A DNA stretch of 64,000 nucleotides. Source: Erythrobacter sp. (GTDB lineage: Bacteria > Pseudomonadota > Alphaproteobacteria > Sphingomonadales > Sphingomonadaceae). Under the pieces are notes generated by a model. That model ran no database searches. It was not told the DNA's origin and was given only the letters and a program-made list of their open reading frames with translations. Where the stretch lies: positions 1,223,230-1,287,229 of the forward strand of contig NZ_JASJAP010000001.1 in assembly GCF_030066995.1 (NCBI RefSeq), written 5' to 3'. The position numbers and the translations under genes are program-made. This document shows, in pieces, positions 46,470 to 57,643 of this stretch; position 1 is the stretch's first letter; each line of letters begins with the position of its first letter.

Positions 46470-47834
46470 CTATCGCTTGCGGCCTTTCAACTTAGCCTTC
46501 TTGATTAGATTGTCATATTGATGCGCAAAGAGATGCGACTGGATCTGCGTGATCGTATCCACGGTCACGTTGACCACGATCAGCAGACTGGTGCCGCCGA
46601 GATAGATCGGAATGCCTATTTCGGCGATCATGTATTCGGGCACGACACAGACAAACGTCAGATAAATCGCACCGACCACCGTGATCCGCGTCAGAACATA
46701 CTCCAGATAGTCGGCGGTACGCTTTCCGGGACGAATGCCGGGAATGAAGCCGCCGTTCTTCTTGAGATTGTCCGCCGTCTCTTCCGGATTGAAGACAACC
46801 GCCGTGTAGAAGAAGCAGAAGAAGATGATCCCGATCGCGTAAAGCAGCATGTAAATCGGCTGACCATGCGCGAGGTACTGGTTCAACGTCAGAATGGCCC
46901 CGCCAAAGGCGCTGTCGGCGTCAAGCGAACCGCTGGCAAATTGTGAAATCGTAAGCGGCAGGAGCAGCAGCGAGCTGGCAAAGATCGGGGGGATCACGCC
47001 CGCCGTGTTGAGCTTGAGCGGGAGGTACTGGTTATCGGCCTGCACCATGCCGCGCTGCGTTGCGCGCTTGGGGTATTGCACCAGCAGGCGCCGCTGCGCG
47101 CGCTCGACAAAGCTGATCAGGAGGATGAGACCGATCACCATCACGAGGAAGGCGATGATAATGGCCGGACCAATCGTGCCCGTGCGGCCGCCCTCGAACA
47201 GGTTGATGGCAAAGGTGGGGAACTGCGCGACGATCCCCGCCATGATGATCAAGGACACGCCGTTGCCGATCCCGCGAGACGTGATCTGCTCGCCCAGCCA
47301 CAGCAGGAACATGGTCCCGCCAACCAGACTGATGACCGCGCCGATCCGGAACGCAAAGCCTGGGTTGACGACCGCCTGGATACCGTTTGCGCTCGCAAAG
47401 GTCTCAAGGCCCACGGCGAGGAAGTAGCCCTGGATCGCGCAGAGAAAAACCGTGCCGTAGCGCGTGTACTGGTTGAGTTTCTGGCGTCCCGCGGCGCCCT
47501 CTTTCTTCAGAGCGGCCAGCGTCGGATGCAAAGCCGAGGCCATTTGCACCACGATCGAGGCGGTGATGTAGGGCATGACGCCGAGCGCGATGAGGCTCAT
47601 GCGCTCCAGGCTTCCGCCAGAGAAAGTGTTGAACAGCTCCGCCACGCCCCCGCGCGCGAGCTCCGCCAGATCCTGCAAAGCGGCCGGGTTGACGCCGGGA
47701 AGCGGCACGAAGCTCAAAAACCGGAAGACGATCAGCGCGCCCAGCGTAAACCAGATCCGCTGACGCAGCTCGGTCGCCTGCGCGAAATTGCCAAGGTTAA
47801 GGTTGCTGGCGACGTTGTCTGCGCGTGATGCCAT
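46470..47834 (-). CDS. secY: Protein translocase subunit SecY
   Basis: Main channel of the Sec translocon, 454 residues with ten transmembrane helices. RIWFTLGALIVFRFLSFVPL, PGVNPAALQ, SLIALGVMPYITASIVVQM, the cytoplasmic loop ERAQRRLLVQYPKRATQRGM and the C-terminal part FVPEYMI-like VCVVPEYMIAEIG identify it. It lies after rplO in the spc operon, as expected. Confidence 0.98.
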   Translation of the reverse strand: MASRADNVASNLNLGNFAQATELRQRIWFTLGALIVFRFLSFVPLPGVNPAALQDLAELARGGVAELFNTFSGGSLERMSLIALGVMPYITASIVVQMASALHPTLAALKKEGAAGRQKLNQYTRYGTVFLCAIQGYFLAVGLETFASANGIQAVVNPGFAFRIGAVISLVGGTMFLLWLGEQITSRGIGNGVSLIIMAGIVAQFPTFAINLFEGGRTGTIGPAIIIAFLVMVIGLILLISFVERAQRRLLVQYPKRATQRGMVQADNQYLPLKLNTAGVIPPIFASSLLLLPLTISQFASGSLDADSAFGGAILTLNQYLAHGQPIYMLLYAIGIIFFCFFYTAVVFNPEETADNLKKNGGFIPGIRPGKRTADYLEYVLTRITVVGAIYLTFVCVVPEYMIAEIGIPIYLGGTSLLIVVNVTVDTITQIQSHLFAHQYDNLIKKAKLKGRKR

Positions 47835-47938
47835 TTTGGGTCTTTATCCTGGTCCTCTGCCGACCAGAGGCCAGCTTAGAGGGGATACGTAGGAAGCGGG
47901 AGCCCTCTTGTCGAACCCCCGCCCCACGTTTTGTTCGA

Positions 47939-48430
47939 TTATTCGCTGTCAGCGACGGCTTCCGTCTTCGCCGGAGCGGTCACTTCGACGCTGCCGCCAG
48001 CCTTCTCGACCGCAACAATGGCGCCCTTGGTAGCACCGGTCACAACGAACTTGGCCTTGGCCTTGATCTCGCCCTTGCCGAGCAGTTTGACCCCGTCCTG
48101 GCCGCCGCGCACAAGACCTGCTTCGCGAAGGACCTCTTCGGTGATGTCCTTCTTCGCATCGAGCTTCTTCGCGTCGATGAACTTCTGGACCATGCCGATG
48201 TTCACTTCGGCAAAATCCTTGCCAAACGGATTGTTGAAGCCGCGCTTCGGGATGCGCATGTGCAGCGGCATCTGGCCGCCTTCAAAGCCCTTGATCGCGA
48301 CGCCCGAACGGCTCTTCTGGCCCTTCTGGCCGCGTGCAGCGGTTTTGCCTTTGCCCGAGCCGATACCACGGCCCACGCGCATGCGACCCTTGCGGGCTCC
48401 GGCGTTATCTTTGATTTCGTTCAGTTTCAT
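47939..48430 (-). CDS. rplO: 50S ribosomal protein L15
   Basis: Early large-subunit assembly protein, 163 residues. The Gly/Arg-rich N-terminus ([29 protein letters not shown]) is the extended rRNA-threading arm. The C-terminal domain has [21 protein letters not shown] short Ala/Glu tail follows. It precedes secY by 105 bp. Confidence 0.98.
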   Translation of the reverse strand: MKLNEIKDNAGARKGRMRVGRGIGSGKGKTAARGQKGQKSRSGVAIKGFEGGQMPLHMRIPKRGFNNPFGKDFAEVNIGMVQKFIDAKKLDAKKDITEEVLREAGLVRGGQDGVKLLGKGEIKAKAKFVVTGATKGAIVAVEKAGGSVEVTAPAKTEAVADSE

Positions 48431-48558
48431 GATTGCACTCGCTTTCGCTTTTCTTCGCGCTGAAATGGTGCCGCCGGAGGATCGCAGTACGAACCGGATC
48501 GCCTCTTTACCGGCAGGCGGACAAACTACCCTGTCGCGGCGGCGCGGCTAATATAGTG

Positions 48559-48735
48559 TTACTCCACGATCTCGACCAGATGCGGGATCTTCGCGACCGC
48601 GCCACGCACCTCGGGGGTGTCCTGGCGTTCGACAATCTTGTGCATCTTGTTGAGGCCCAGGCCGATCAGGATCTTGCGCTGACCTTCGGGGCGACGGATC
48701 GGCGAACCGATCTGCTTGATCTTGATGGTAGCCAT
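48559..48735 (-). CDS. rpmD: 50S ribosomal protein L30
   Basis: A 58-residue protein, [20 protein letters not shown] then [20 protein letters not shown] and [18 protein letters not shown], which is the bacterial L30 pattern. It lies between rpsE and rplO, the standard place, six bases after the rpsE stop. A stop TAA at 48559-48561 closes it. Confidence 0.96.
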   Translation of the reverse strand: MATIKIKQIGSPIRRPEGQRKILIGLGLNKMHKIVERQDTPEVRGAVAKIPHLVEIVE

Positions 48736-48741
48736 CGTCTG

Positions 48742-49530
48742 TTACTCCACAATAGCCGCAGCGTCGGCTTCGGCCTCGACCGCGCTCGCACCGCCGCGCC
48801 CCAGCAGGTCGGCAACCTTCTTGCCGCGACGCTGAGCGACCGACTTCGGCGAAGTCTGGTCCTGCAGCGCCTCGAAGGTGGCGCGGATCATGTTGTAGGG
48901 GTTCGACGTGCCGACCGACTTGGTGACAACGTCAGCGACGCCCAGGCTCTCGAACACAGCACGCATCGGACCACCGGCGATGATGCCGGTTCCCGGAGGC
49001 GCGGTGCGCACGGTGACCTTGCCCGCACCGAAACGGCCATTGCCATCATGGTGCAGTGTGCGACCTTCCTTGAGCGGGACGCGGATCATTTTCTTGCGCG
49101 CCGCAGCGGTTGCCTTGGTGATCGCCTCGGGCACTTCGCGCGCCTTGCCGTGACCAAAGCCGACACGGCCCTGACCATCGCCAACAACCACGAGCGCGGC
49201 AAAGCCGAAGCGCTTACCGCCCTTTACGGTCTTGGAGACGCGGTTGATGTGCACCAGCTTTTCGATGATGCCGTCATCTTCTTCCTCGCGCCGCCCGCGG
49301 CCACCGTCACGGCCTCCGCGACCGCGACCACGACCGCCTTCACGGTTGCCACCACGTCCACGTCCACGGCCCTGTTGTTGTGGCTGCTCTGCGGGAGCGG
49401 CTTCAGCAGGAGTGGCCTCGGCAGGAGCAACATCGGCGGCGGGTGCAGCCTCGGGTGCGGCTTCAGGGGTTGCAGCGGCTTCGACCGGCGTTTCGGTTTC
49501 CGCTTCAGGGGTTTTCTTTTCATCAGCCAT
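48742..49530 (-). CDS. rpsE: 30S ribosomal protein S5 with a long N-terminal extension
   Basis: S5 supports decoding accuracy and mRNA unwinding. The conserved body starts near residue 86 ([20 protein letters not shown]) and runs through [18 protein letters not shown] and [15 protein letters not shown] to the C-terminus. Before it are about 85 residues not found in the short forms: an acidic Ala/Pro/Glu stretch (residues 1-50) and an RGG-rich stretch ([33 protein letters not shown]). The 262-residue total is well over the usual 165-200. The extension is unlikely to fold and could bind RNA. Confidence 0.96.
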   Translation of the reverse strand: MADEKKTPEAETETPVEAAATPEAAPEAAPAADVAPAEATPAEAAPAEQPQQQGRGRGRGGNREGGRGRGRGGRDGGRGRREEEDDGIIEKLVHINRVSKTVKGGKRFGFAALVVVGDGQGRVGFGHGKAREVPEAITKATAAARKKMIRVPLKEGRTLHHDGNGRFGAGKVTVRTAPPGTGIIAGGPMRAVFESLGVADVVTKSVGTSNPYNMIRATFEALQDQTSPKSVAQRRGKKVADLLGRGGASAVEAEADAAAIVE

Positions 49531-49532
49531 AA

Positions 49533-49877
49533 TCAGAACTCCAGCCCGCCTTCGCGAGCGGCATCAGCCAGCGCCTTGACGCGGCCATGAAACAGGAACC
49601 CACCGCGATCGAACACGACGCTCGTCACACCCGCTTTCTTCGCGGCTGCGGCGATGTCCTTGCCGACCTTCGAGGCAGCGTCGATATTCGCGCCGCTGGA
49701 CTTTTCACCGAGCGTCGAAGCGGCTGCGACCGTCTTGCCCTGCGCGTCGTCGATGATCTGCGCGTAGATATGCTTGCCGGTGCGGTGCACGCTCAGCCGC
49801 GGTTTGTCGCCTGCGCGGGCGCGCAGAGCGGTGCGCACACGGCGGCGACGGCGTTCAAAAAGAGAAAGCTTTGCCAT
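49533..49877 (-). CDS. rplR: 50S ribosomal protein L18
   Basis: Binds 5S rRNA in the central protuberance; 114 residues. [20 protein letters not shown] is the basic N-terminal tail, and [20 protein letters not shown] and [20 protein letters not shown] are family segments. The ATG at 49877 is chosen by homology; upstream in-frame codons overlap rplF. Confidence 0.97.
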   Translation of the reverse strand: MAKLSLFERRRRRVRTALRARAGDKPRLSVHRTGKHIYAQIIDDAQGKTVAAASTLGEKSSGANIDAASKVGKDIAAAAKKAGVTSVVFDRGGFLFHGRVKALADAAREGGLEF

Positions 49878-49878
49878 C

Positions 49879-50412
49879 TTACTTCTTCTTCCCTTCCTTG
49901 CGGAAGATATACTCGCCGCGATATTTGATGCCTTTGCCCTTATAGGGTTCAGGCTTGCGCCATTCGCGGATCTCAGCGGCAAACTGGCCAACCGCCTGTT
50001 TGTCGATGCCGCTGATTTCAACAGTGGTCTGATCCGGGGTCTTCACCTCGATGCCCTCGGGCACGTCCAGATCGACGTCGTGGCTGAAACCAAGCTCGAG
50101 CTTCAAGGTCTTGCCCTGCGCCTTGGCGCGGTAGCCGACGCCCGAGATTTCAAGCGTCTTCGAGAAGCCCTCGGTCACGCCTTCAACCAGGTTCGACACC
50201 AGCGTGCGCTGCATGCCCCAATAGGAGCGCGCCTGCTTCGTATCGTTGGCCGGGTTGACCTGGATCTCGCCCTCTTCGACCTTGTAGTCGATGAGATCGG
50301 ACAGGCCCATCGAAAGGGTACCCTTCGGCCCCTTCACGCTGAGCGTGCCTTCCTTGATCTCGGCCGTCACCCCGGCGGGGATCGGGACGGCCTTTTTACC
50401 AATGCGGCTCAT
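49879..50412 (-). CDS. rplF: 50S ribosomal protein L6
   Basis: Large-subunit protein near the factor-binding site, 177 residues. [20 protein letters not shown], the repeated beta domain, and the C-terminal [20 protein letters not shown] are diagnostic. It shares one base with the rpsH stop. Confidence 0.98.
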   Translation of the reverse strand: MSRIGKKAVPIPAGVTAEIKEGTLSVKGPKGTLSMGLSDLIDYKVEEGEIQVNPANDTKQARSYWGMQRTLVSNLVEGVTEGFSKTLEISGVGYRAKAQGKTLKLELGFSHDVDLDVPEGIEVKTPDQTTVEISGIDKQAVGQFAAEIREWRKPEPYKGKGIKYRGEYIFRKEGKKK

Positions 50413-50807
50413 CAGAACACCTCCGCGAGCACTTCGCCACCGACATTGCTCTCGCGAGCCTCGGCGTCCGAAAGGACACCGCGCGGGGTCGAAACGATGG
50501 TGATGCCCAGGCCGTTGCGCACGCTCGGCAGTTCCTTCGAACCCGAGTAGATACGACGGCCCGGCTTGGAGACGCGCGCGACGTGCTTGATCGCCGGCTC
50601 GCCTTCGAAATACTTCAGTTCGATCCGCAGCGCCTTGTGAGGGCCGGTCTCGTCTTCGCTGTAGCCACGGATGTAGCCTTCGCGTTGAAGCACTTCGAGA
50701 ACGTTCGCACGCAGCTTGGAAGCGGGCGAGAGAACGCTGTCCTTCTTCGCCTGCTGGCCGTTGCGGATGCGGGTGAGCATATCACCCAGAGGATCGGTCA
50801 TAGCCAT
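50412..50807 (-). CDS. rpsH: 30S ribosomal protein S8
   Basis: Central-domain assembly protein, 131 residues. [25 protein letters not shown]-type [11 protein letters not shown], and the C-terminal [20 protein letters not shown] match the family. In other bacteria it represses the spc operon by binding its mRNA; such a site cannot be shown here. Confidence 0.98.
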   Translation of the reverse strand: MAMTDPLGDMLTRIRNGQQAKKDSVLSPASKLRANVLEVLQREGYIRGYSEDETGPHKALRIELKYFEGEPAIKHVARVSKPGRRIYSGSKELPSVRNGLGITIVSTPRGVLSDAEARESNVGGEVLAEVF

Positions 50808-50818
50808 CTGTTACTTCC

Positions 50819-51124
50819 TCACCAGCTCGACTTGGTCACACCGGGGATCAGGCCCTTATTGGCCAGATCGCGCAGTTCGATACGGTTGAGACCAAACTTG
50901 CGGTAATAGCCGCGCGGGCGGCCAGTGGTGGCGCAGCGATTGCGCACCCGGGTCGGGTTTGCGTTGCGCGGAATCTCCGCCATCTTCAGACGCGCGATCA
51001 GACGCTCGCTTTCATCAAGCGTTTCGTCATCGGCAATCGCCTTCAGCTTCTCGTACTTCGCTGCGTACTTTTTCACGAGCTTCTTGCGACGCTCATTCTT
51101 GTTGATCGAACTCAGTTTCGCCAT
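50819..51124 (-). CDS. rpsN: 30S ribosomal protein S14 (zinc-free type)
   Basis: Head protein, 101 residues, the long zinc-free form. [40 protein letters not shown] and [19 protein letters not shown] identify it. The CxxC pairs of the zinc form are absent. Confidence 0.98.
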   Translation of the reverse strand: MAKLSSINKNERRKKLVKKYAAKYEKLKAIADDETLDESERLIARLKMAEIPRNANPTRVRNRCATTGRPRGYYRKFGLNRIELRDLANKGLIPGVTKSSW

Positions 51125-51169
51125 TGGACTTAAGCTCTCTTCTTCTCTGTCTTGTTCATTGAAGACCGC

Positions 51170-51745
51170 TCACGCGGCCTTCTTGGCCTCGGCGTCGCCC
51201 TGGAAGGGGAAGCCAAAGAGGCGCAGCAATTCGCGCGCTTCTTCATCGGTTTTCGCGGTGGTCGTGACGATGATGTCCATGCCACGCACCTTGTCGATCT
51301 TGTCGTAGCTGATCTCCGGGAACACGATCTGCTCCTTGAGACCCATCGCGTAATTGCCACGACCATCGAACGACCTGGCGTTCAGGCCACGAAAGTCACG
51401 GATGCGCGGCATGGCCACGGTCACCAGACGATCGAGGAATTCGAACATGCGATCACGGCGCAGGGTTACCTTGCAACCGATCGGCATGCCTTCGCGCAAT
51501 TTGAACTGCGCGATCGACTTCTTCGCCTTGGTGATAACCGGCTTCTGACCAGCGATCAGCGCCATTTCCTCAGCAGCCGTCTGGACCTTCTTCTTGTCCT
51601 GGCTGGCCTCGCCCACACCCATATTGAGCGTGATCTTCTCCAGCTTGGGCACCTGAAGACGGTTCGTGTAGCCGAACTTCTCGGTCATGGCCTTGACGAT
51701 GTGCTCGTCATATTTGGCCTTCATGCGAGGGGTGTAATCAGCCAT
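51170..51745 (-). CDS. rplE: 50S ribosomal protein L5
   Basis: Contacts 5S rRNA and P-site tRNA; 191 residues from the ATG at 51745, which overlaps the rplX end by 8 bp. [60 protein letters not shown] and [20 protein letters not shown] match the family. Confidence 0.98.
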   Translation of the reverse strand: MADYTPRMKAKYDEHIVKAMTEKFGYTNRLQVPKLEKITLNMGVGEASQDKKKVQTAAEEMALIAGQKPVITKAKKSIAQFKLREGMPIGCKVTLRRDRMFEFLDRLVTVAMPRIRDFRGLNARSFDGRGNYAMGLKEQIVFPEISYDKIDKVRGMDIIVTTTAKTDEEARELLRLFGFPFQGDAEAKKAA

Positions 51746-52055
51746 CGATGGTCTCCCCACTCTTAACGGCGACACGCACCTTCTTGCCATCCTTCTCTTC
51801 GAAGCGGACACGCGTGGGCGTGCCATCCTTGGGATCGGCCACAGCAACCTTCGAGATGGGCATCGGCGCAGGCCTGCGCTCAATACCACCTTGCGGGTTT
51901 TGCTGGGTCGGCTTGTTATGACGGGTGATCACGTTGATGCCTTCGACGATGACCTTGCCGTCCTTGGGCATGACCTTCTCGACCGTGCCGGTGCGGCCCT
52001 TGTCCTTGCCCGACAGCACGACGACGCTGTCGCCCTTCTTGATTCTGGCTGCCAT
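51738..52055 (-). CDS. rplX: 50S ribosomal protein L24
   Basis: KOW-domain protein that initiates large-subunit assembly, 105 residues. [19 protein letters not shown] with [18 protein letters not shown] is the KOW motif region. It is tightly packed between rplN and rplE. Confidence 0.98.
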   Translation of the reverse strand: MAARIKKGDSVVVLSGKDKGRTGTVEKVMPKDGKVIVEGINVITRHNKPTQQNPQGGIERRPAPMPISKVAVADPKDGTPTRVRFEEKDGKKVRVAVKSGETIDG

Positions 52056-52057
52056 GG

Positions 52058-52426
52058 TCAGAGCACCTCCGGCGCGAGCGAAATGATCTTCATGAAGCCG
52101 CGTCCGCGCAGCTCGCGCACCACCGGGCCAAAGATGCGGGTGCCGATCGGCTCCTCGCTCTTGTTGACCAACACCGCGGCGTTGCTGTCAAAGCGGATCA
52201 CGCTGCCATCGGGACGGCGAACGTCCTTCTTGGTGCGAACGATCACGGCGCGGTGAACGTCGCCCTTCTTGACCTTCGCGCGCGGCTGAGCCTCTTTCAC
52301 AGAGACCACGATCACGTCGCCAACGGAGGCAAACCGGCGCTTCGAGCCGCCCAGCACCTTGATGCACTGGACGCGCTTGGCGCCGCTATTGTCCGCGACG
52401 TCGAGATTGGATTGCATCTGGATCAT
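52058..52426 (-). CDS. rplN: 50S ribosomal protein L14
   Basis: Protein of the subunit interface, 122 residues. [40 protein letters not shown] and [20 protein letters not shown] are diagnostic. Confidence 0.98.
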   Translation of the reverse strand: MIQMQSNLDVADNSGAKRVQCIKVLGGSKRRFASVGDVIVVSVKEAQPRAKVKKGDVHRAVIVRTKKDVRRPDGSVIRFDSNAAVLVNKSEEPIGTRIFGPVVRELRGRGFMKIISLAPEVL

Positions 52427-52500
52427 GGATCCGGTTCCTTCTCTTGGCTTGCCGGGACACCCGATACTGACCGGGGCTCGGCAGTTCCTCGTCTAACTAA

Positions 52501-52791
52501 TCAGCTACGGGCCGCCTCGACATCGAGATCGGCTTCGACCGCCTGCACTCCGCCAGAAACCACACGGTCCTTGACCATCCAGGTTTTCGTTTTCGAGATC
52601 GGCTTGGTCTCTTCGATGCGCACAACGTCGCCAAGCGTGTACTCGTTGGCTTCGTCGTGAGCGTGATACTTCTTCGAGCGGCGGATGATCTTCCCGTAAA
52701 GCGGGTGCTTCACCTTGCGCTCGACCAGAACGGTCACGGTTTTGTCGGTCTTGTCGGAAGTGACAGTCCCGATCAGGATACGTTTCGGCAT
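52501..52791 (-). CDS. rpsQ: 30S ribosomal protein S17
   Basis: Primary 16S rRNA-binding protein, 96 residues. [40 protein letters not shown] and the OB-fold C-terminal part [18 protein letters not shown] match the family. Confidence 0.98.
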   Translation of the reverse strand: MPKRILIGTVTSDKTDKTVTVLVERKVKHPLYGKIIRRSKKYHAHDEANEYTLGDVVRIEETKPISKTKTWMVKDRVVSGGVQAVEADLDVEAARS

Positions 52792-52801
52792 TGTCTACTC
52801 C

Positions 52802-53011
52802 TTACGCCTGTTTCGCAGCAGCCGCCGCGCGCTCGTTCTGGAGCGTCTTGATCTGCGCGATGTGGCGACGCACTTCGCGAACGCGGCTTGGGCGCTCGAG
52901 CTGGTTCGTCGCCGCCTGGAAGCGCAGGTTGAACTGCTCGCGCTTGAGCTCGGTAAGCTCAACCGCCAGCTGGTCGTCGGTCTTCGTGCGAAGGTCTGCG
53001 ATATCAGCCAT
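52802..53011 (-). CDS. rpmC: 50S ribosomal protein L29
   Basis: A two-helix protein near the tunnel exit, 69 residues. [20 protein letters not shown] and [20 protein letters not shown] are characteristic. It shares one base with the rplP stop. Confidence 0.97.
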   Translation of the reverse strand: MADIADLRTKTDDQLAVELTELKREQFNLRFQAATNQLERPSRVREVRRHIAQIKTLQNERAAAAAKQA

Positions 53012-53448
53012 TACTTGTCACCTCCCAGGTGTGAAGTGTCGCCAAAGCGGGCCACGACCTTCGTCTTGATCGGCAGCTTCATGGCGGCGCGTTCGAACGC
53101 GAGCGCGGCAACCTGGCCGTCAACGCCATCGAGTTCGAACAGGATACGGCCCGGCTTCACACGCGCGGCCCAGTATTCCACCGAGCCCTTGCCCTTACCC
53201 TGACGCACTTCGGCCGGCTTCTTGGACACCGGCACGTCCGGGAAGACGCGGATCCACAGGCGGCCCTGACGACGCATGGCGCGGGTGATCGCCCGGCGAG
53301 CCGCTTCGATCTGGCGCGCGGTGATCCGCTCCGGCTCAAGCGCCTTGAGACCGTAGGAGCCAAAGTTCAGCGTGGTGCCGCCTTTGGCGTTACCCTTGAT
53401 CTTGCCCTTGAAGGCCTTGCGGTATTTGGTTTTCTTCGGTTGAAGCAT
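53011..53448 (-). CDS. rplP: 50S ribosomal protein L16
   Basis: Protein at the A-site side of the large subunit, 145 residues. [40 protein letters not shown] and the [20 protein letters not shown] segment identify it. Confidence 0.98.
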   Translation of the reverse strand: MLQPKKTKYRKAFKGKIKGNAKGGTTLNFGSYGLKALEPERITARQIEAARRAITRAMRRQGRLWIRVFPDVPVSKKPAEVRQGKGKGSVEYWAARVKPGRILFELDGVDGQVAALAFERAAMKLPIKTKVVARFGDTSHLGGDK

Positions 53449-53477
53449 TGTCTCTTACCTATTCAGCGGTCCCTCGC

Positions 53478-54173
53478 TCAGCGCGCGGGACGCACTCCCG
53501 AAGTTTGCGATTCCATCATCAGGCGGTCCTGAGCGGTCGGATCGTGACCGAGGATTTCGCCTTTGAAGACCCACACCTTGATGCCGATAATGCCGTAAGC
53601 GGTGAGCGCCTCGGCTTCGGCGTAGTCGATGTTGGCGCGCAGCGTGTGCAGCGGCACGCGGCCTTCGCGATACTGCTCGACGCGGGCGATTTCAGCGCCG
53701 CCCAGACGGCCACCGCACACGATCTTGATGCCTTCAGCGCCCAGACGCATGGCAGACTGCATGGCGCGCTTCATCGCGCGGCGGAAAGCCACCCGGCGAA
53801 TGAGCTGATCGGCGATACCCTGGGCGACGAGCTTGGCGTCGATTTCCGGCTTGCGGATCTCAACGATGTTCAGCTTCACTTCGCTCTCGGTCATGGTCGA
53901 AAGCTTCGCGCGCAGCTTTTCGATGTCTGCGCCCTTCTTGCCGATGATGACACCCGGGCGAGCCGCGTAGATCGAAACGCGGCACAGCTTGGCCGGACGC
54001 TCGATCACCACCTTGGAGATCGCCGCCTGCGGCAGCGTCTTGGTGATGTAGTTGCGGATCTCGATATCTTCCTTGAGCTGGCCAGCGTAGTCGCGGCCTT
54101 CCGCGTACCAGCGGCTGTCCCAGGTGCGGTTGATCTGCAGGCGCAGACCGATCGGATTGCTCTTCTGGCCCAT
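53478..54173 (-). CDS. rpsC: 30S ribosomal protein S3
   Basis: KH-domain protein at the mRNA entry tunnel, 231 residues from the ATG at 54173. [40 protein letters not shown] (KH loop) and [20 protein letters not shown] with LGGAEIAR match the family. Residues before the ATG overlap rplV and are not used. Confidence 0.98.
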   Translation of the reverse strand: MGQKSNPIGLRLQINRTWDSRWYAEGRDYAGQLKEDIEIRNYITKTLPQAAISKVVIERPAKLCRVSIYAARPGVIIGKKGADIEKLRAKLSTMTESEVKLNIVEIRKPEIDAKLVAQGIADQLIRRVAFRRAMKRAMQSAMRLGAEGIKIVCGGRLGGAEIARVEQYREGRVPLHTLRANIDYAEAEALTAYGIIGIKVWVFKGEILGHDPTAQDRLMMESQTSGVRPAR

Positions 54174-54174
54174 A

Positions 54175-54555
54175 TTACGCCTCTTCTTCCTGCTCGCGCA
54201 CAACGATGCGCAGCTTGCTGAACGGCTTCAGGATGCGGGTCGACTTGCCGCGACCGCGCGTGTGGAAGCGCTTCATGGTGATCGACTTGCCCACGCTCGC
54301 TTCGGCGACGACCAGCGCGTCGACGTCGAGATCGTGGTTGTTTTCCGCATTGGCGATCGCCGATGCGAGAACCTTCTTGGCATCCTTGGCCATTCCCCGT
54401 TTGGAGAATTCGAGGATGTTGAGAGCGTCCTCGGCCTTCTTGCCGCGGATCAGCTGCGCGACAAGGTTCAGCTTCTGAGCCGAGCCACGGATCTGCGTGC
54501 CGACAGCCAGCGCCTCGTTATCAGCGACGCGGCGGGGTGCTTTTGCCTTGCCCAT
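54175..54555 (-). CDS. rplV: 50S ribosomal protein L22
   Basis: Lines the exit tunnel; 126 residues from the ATG at 54555. [40 protein letters not shown] and the beta-hairpin [20 protein letters not shown] are diagnostic. The frame is open further upstream, but that part is a shadow of rpsS and rplB. Confidence 0.98.
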   Translation of the reverse strand: MGKAKAPRRVADNEALAVGTQIRGSAQKLNLVAQLIRGKKAEDALNILEFSKRGMAKDAKKVLASAIANAENNHDLDVDALVVAEASVGKSITMKRFHTRGRGKSTRILKPFSKLRIVVREQEEEA

Positions 54556-54830
54556 TATCGCTTGCCCTTCTTGTCGGCCGCATGGCCCGGGAAGTTGCGC
54601 GTGGGCGCGAACTCGCCAAGCTTGTGGCCGACCATTTCTTCCGAAACGGAAACGGGGATGAATTTCTGACCGTTGTAAACGTTGAACGTGAGCCCGACGA
54701 ACTGCGGCAGGATGGTGGAGCGACGCGACCAGGTCTTGATCGGCTTGGTGCTGCTCGCTTCCTGCGCGTCCTCTGCCTTCTTTAGCAGGCTGAGTTCGAC
54801 AAACGGACCTTTCCAGACGGAACGTGCCAT
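54555..54830 (-). CDS. rpsS: 30S ribosomal protein S19
   Basis: Head protein that pairs with S13; 91 residues. [40 protein letters not shown] and [20 protein letters not shown] are diagnostic. Its stop overlaps the rplV start by one base. Confidence 0.98.
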   Translation of the reverse strand: MARSVWKGPFVELSLLKKAEDAQEASSTKPIKTWSRRSTILPQFVGLTFNVYNGQKFIPVSVSEEMVGHKLGEFAPTRNFPGHAADKKGKR

Positions 54831-54836
54831 CGTCTC

Positions 54837-55673
54837 TTACCTCTTCTTCTTCGCGTGCCGCGAACGGATAATCATCTTGTCCGTCTGCTTGTTCTTGCGG
54901 GTGCGCGCACCCTTGGTCGGCTTGCCCCACGGGGTGACCGGGTGACGGCCACCGGAGGTACGCCCTTCACCACCACCGTGCGGGTGATCGACCGGGTTCT
55001 TGGCGACACCGCGCGTCAGCGGGCGACGACCCTTCCAGCGGGTGCGCCCCGCTTTGCCGAAATTCTGGTTCTGGTTGTCGGGGTTCGAGACCGCGCCAAC
55101 CGTGCCCATGCAATCAGCCCGCAGATAACGCTGCTCGCCCGAGTTCAGACGAACGATAACCATCCCGCGATCACGACCGACAAGCTGGACATACGCGCCT
55201 GCCGAACGAGCGATCTGCCCGCCCTTGCCCGGCTTCATCTCGACATTGTGGCAGATCGTGCCGACCGGCATCTGACCCAGCAGCATGGCGTTGCCCGGCT
55301 TCGTGTCGGTCTTCTCGCCAGCCACCACCGTGTCGCCAACAGCGAGGCGCTGCGGGCAGATGATGTAAGCCAGTTCGCCGTCTTCGTACTTGATCAGCGC
55401 GATGAAAGCGGTGCGGTTGGGGTCGTATTCGATCCGCTCCACGGTCGCGGGGACATCCCATTTGCGACGCTTGAAGTCGATAAAACGATACTTCTGCTTG
55501 TGACCGCCCGCAATGCCGCGCGAGGTCACGTGACCCTTGTTGTTGCGGCCACCGGTCTTGCGCTTGCCCTCGGTGAGCGACTTGACCGGGCCACCTTTGT
55601 GAAGGCCCGATTTATCGACCAGGATCAGGCCGCGGCGCGCCGGGCTTGTCGGTTTGTAGTTCTTGAGTGCCAT
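54837..55673 (-). CDS. rplB: 50S ribosomal protein L2
   Basis: Needed for subunit joining and the peptidyl-transferase centre; 278 residues. [40 protein letters not shown], and [24 protein letters not shown] sequence with the conserved His identify it. Confidence 0.98.
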   Translation of the reverse strand: MALKNYKPTSPARRGLILVDKSGLHKGGPVKSLTEGKRKTGGRNNKGHVTSRGIAGGHKQKYRFIDFKRRKWDVPATVERIEYDPNRTAFIALIKYEDGELAYIICPQRLAVGDTVVAGEKTDTKPGNAMLLGQMPVGTICHNVEMKPGKGGQIARSAGAYVQLVGRDRGMVIVRLNSGEQRYLRADCMGTVGAVSNPDNQNQNFGKAGRTRWKGRRPLTRGVAKNPVDHPHGGGEGRTSGGRHPVTPWGKPTKGARTRKNKQTDKMIIRSRHAKKKR

Positions 55674-55687
55674 TGTTCTCTATGCCC

Positions 55688-55996
55688 TCAGATACCGGTG
55701 GTGATGTCGATCATCTCGCCATCCGCGAGAGTGACGACCGCCTTCTTGAAGTCCGAACGCTTGTAGGGCTTGCCCCGCCAGCGCTTCGTCTTTCCCTTGG
55801 TGAGGATCGTGTTCACCGAGGCGACCTTCTTGTCGTAGATCGCCTCGACCGCTTCCTTGATCTGCGGCTTGGTCGCGTCGTTCGCGACCTTGAACACAAC
55901 CGCGTTATTCTCCGAGGCCAGCGTTGACTTCTCGGTGATATGCGGCGCGAGGATCACATCGTAGTGACGCGGATCGATGCCGTCCTTCTTAGCCAT
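55688..55996 (-). CDS. rplW: 50S ribosomal protein L23
   Basis: Docking site for trigger factor and SRP at the tunnel exit; 102 residues. [40 protein letters not shown] and [20 protein letters not shown] match the family. It overlaps rplD by 8 bp. Confidence 0.98.
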   Translation of the reverse strand: MAKKDGIDPRHYDVILAPHITEKSTLASENNAVVFKVANDATKPQIKEAVEAIYDKKVASVNTILTKGKTKRWRGKPYKRSDFKKAVVTLADGEMIDITTGI

Positions 55997-56612
55997 TGAA
56001 ACGCGCCTCCAGTTTGGCGACCGCGTCCTTGGTGAGGACCAGCGTGTCGTGGTTGAGGATGTCGTAAACGTTGGCGCCCGCAGCCGGCATCACGTTGACG
56101 CCCACCAGGTTGCCCGCCGCCTTCGCAAAGCCGTCATTCACCGCCTCGCCGTCGATGACCAGAACCTTGCCAGCAAGGCCCGCCTTGTCGAAGTGGCCCT
56201 TGAGCGCCTTCGTCTTGGCTTCCTTGAGATCGAGGCTGTCGAGAACGACCAGACCGTCCTTGGCCTTGGTCGACAAGGCCATCTTGAGGCCGAGCGCGCG
56301 CACCTTCTTGTTCAGCGACGGATTGAAGTCGCGCTTGCGAGCGCCATGCGCCTTGCCGCCGCCGATAAAGATCGGAGCGCCGCGATCGCCGTGCCGCGCG
56401 CCGCCCGAACCCTTCTGGGCGCCGAACTTCTTGCCGGTGCGAGCGACGTCGGACCGCTCGCGCGTCGGACGCGCTGTCGCACGGCGCTTTTCAAGTTGCC
56501 ACGTGACGACACGGTGCAGGATGTCCGCGCGCGGCTCTACGCCGAACACGTCATCGCTAAGCTCGATATCGCCCGAGGCCTTGCCGTCGATTTTCTGGAC
56601 CTTCACCTTCAT
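55989..56612 (-). CDS. rplD: 50S ribosomal protein L4
   Basis: Tunnel-constriction protein, 207 residues. The extended loop [20 protein letters not shown] and [20 protein letters not shown] with the KLDAKT-like C-terminal segment are diagnostic. In other bacteria it also represses the S10 operon; no such site can be shown here. Confidence 0.98.
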   Translation of the reverse strand: MKVKVQKIDGKASGDIELSDDVFGVEPRADILHRVVTWQLEKRRATARPTRERSDVARTGKKFGAQKGSGGARHGDRGAPIFIGGGKAHGARKRDFNPSLNKKVRALGLKMALSTKAKDGLVVLDSLDLKEAKTKALKGHFDKAGLAGKVLVIDGEAVNDGFAKAAGNLVGVNVMPAAGANVYDILNHDTLVLTKDAVAKLEARFNG

Positions 56613-56615
56613 GGC

Positions 56616-57443
56616 TTAGTCTTCCTTCTTCTCGTCCGCAGCCGGAGCGTCGGTCGCGCCGCCATTCTCGGCAGCGGCTTCTTCAGCCTGGCTGGGAACC
56701 TCGGTCGCCGGGTCGGTCACCTTGACCTCTTCCTCGGCAGCCGGTGCATCGTTGGCGGGCGATGCCGTGTCGCGCACTGCGCCCGGGAACGGCACGTCAG
56801 CGGGCATCGGCAGCTTGATCGCGTCGCGAACCAGCAGCCAGCCATTCTTCGAGCCCGGCACCGAGCCCTTGATGAACAGCAGGCCGCGCTCGGCGTCGGT
56901 GCGAACCACTTCGAGGTTCATCTGAGTGCGCTGGCGATCACCCATGTGACCGGCCATCTTCTTGCCCTTGAACACGCGGCCCGGATCCTGGCGGTTACCC
57001 GTCGAACCGTGCGAACGGTGCGAGATCGAAACGCCGTGCGTCGCGCGCAGACCGCCGAAGCCCCAGCGCTTCATCGCGCCCGCAAAGCCCTTGCCCTGCG
57101 TATGCCCGGTGATGTCGACCTTCTGACCGGCAATGAAGTGCTCGGCGCTGATCAGCGAACCGACCGGCACGAGGCCCTCTTCATTCTCCACGCGGAATTC
57201 GGCCACGCGCTTCTTGAGGCCAACTCCGGCCTTGCCGAAGTGCTCGCGCTGCGGCTTTGCCACGTTCTTCTGCTTCGCTTCGCCCGCGCCGAGCTGAACG
57301 GCGAAATAGCCATCCGTATCGGCGGTGCGGTGCGAGACAACCTGGCAGTCTTCCAAAGCGAGAACGGTGACGGGCACGTGCCGTCCGTCCTCCTGGAAGA
57401 GGCGGGTCATCCCAACCTTCTTTGCGATCACGCCAGTGCGCAT
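56616..57443 (-). CDS. rplC: 50S ribosomal protein L3 with an acidic C-terminal tail
   Basis: Early assembly protein near the peptidyl-transferase centre. [40 protein letters not shown] and [20 protein letters not shown] are diagnostic. The 275 residues exceed the core by about 55: the tail after GAVRDTA is Ala/Glu/Asp-rich ([36 protein letters not shown]) and surely disordered. It follows rpsJ after a 276-bp gap that contains a repeat unit. Confidence 0.97.
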   Translation of the reverse strand: MRTGVIAKKVGMTRLFQEDGRHVPVTVLALEDCQVVSHRTADTDGYFAVQLGAGEAKQKNVAKPQREHFGKAGVGLKKRVAEFRVENEEGLVPVGSLISAEHFIAGQKVDITGHTQGKGFAGAMKRWGFGGLRATHGVSISHRSHGSTGNRQDPGRVFKGKKMAGHMGDRQRTQMNLEVVRTDAERGLLFIKGSVPGSKNGWLLVRDAIKLPMPADVPFPGAVRDTASPANDAPAAEEEVKVTDPATEVPSQAEEAAAENGGATDAPAADEKKED

Positions 57444-57643
57444 CGTCTTTACTCCTTACAGAGGCACCAAGGAGACCATCCCCAAGGTGCGTGCGGATCT
57501 TTCGATCCTGTTCGGCCCAAATTTTTCGCTACGCCCCGTCCGGGCTGATGCCGCCCCACACCGATTGGCGGGTTTGGCGAGACGGAGGACGCAGCCCGAG
57601 CATACTCGGCGGTATCCAATTTCTCCTCGAAGGACTTTGCCTT

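Noticed and set aside
54556..54930. Upstream extension of the rplV frame
   Set aside because: The sequence before the ATG at 54555 is a shadow of rpsS and rplB; L22 homology begins at MGKAKAP.
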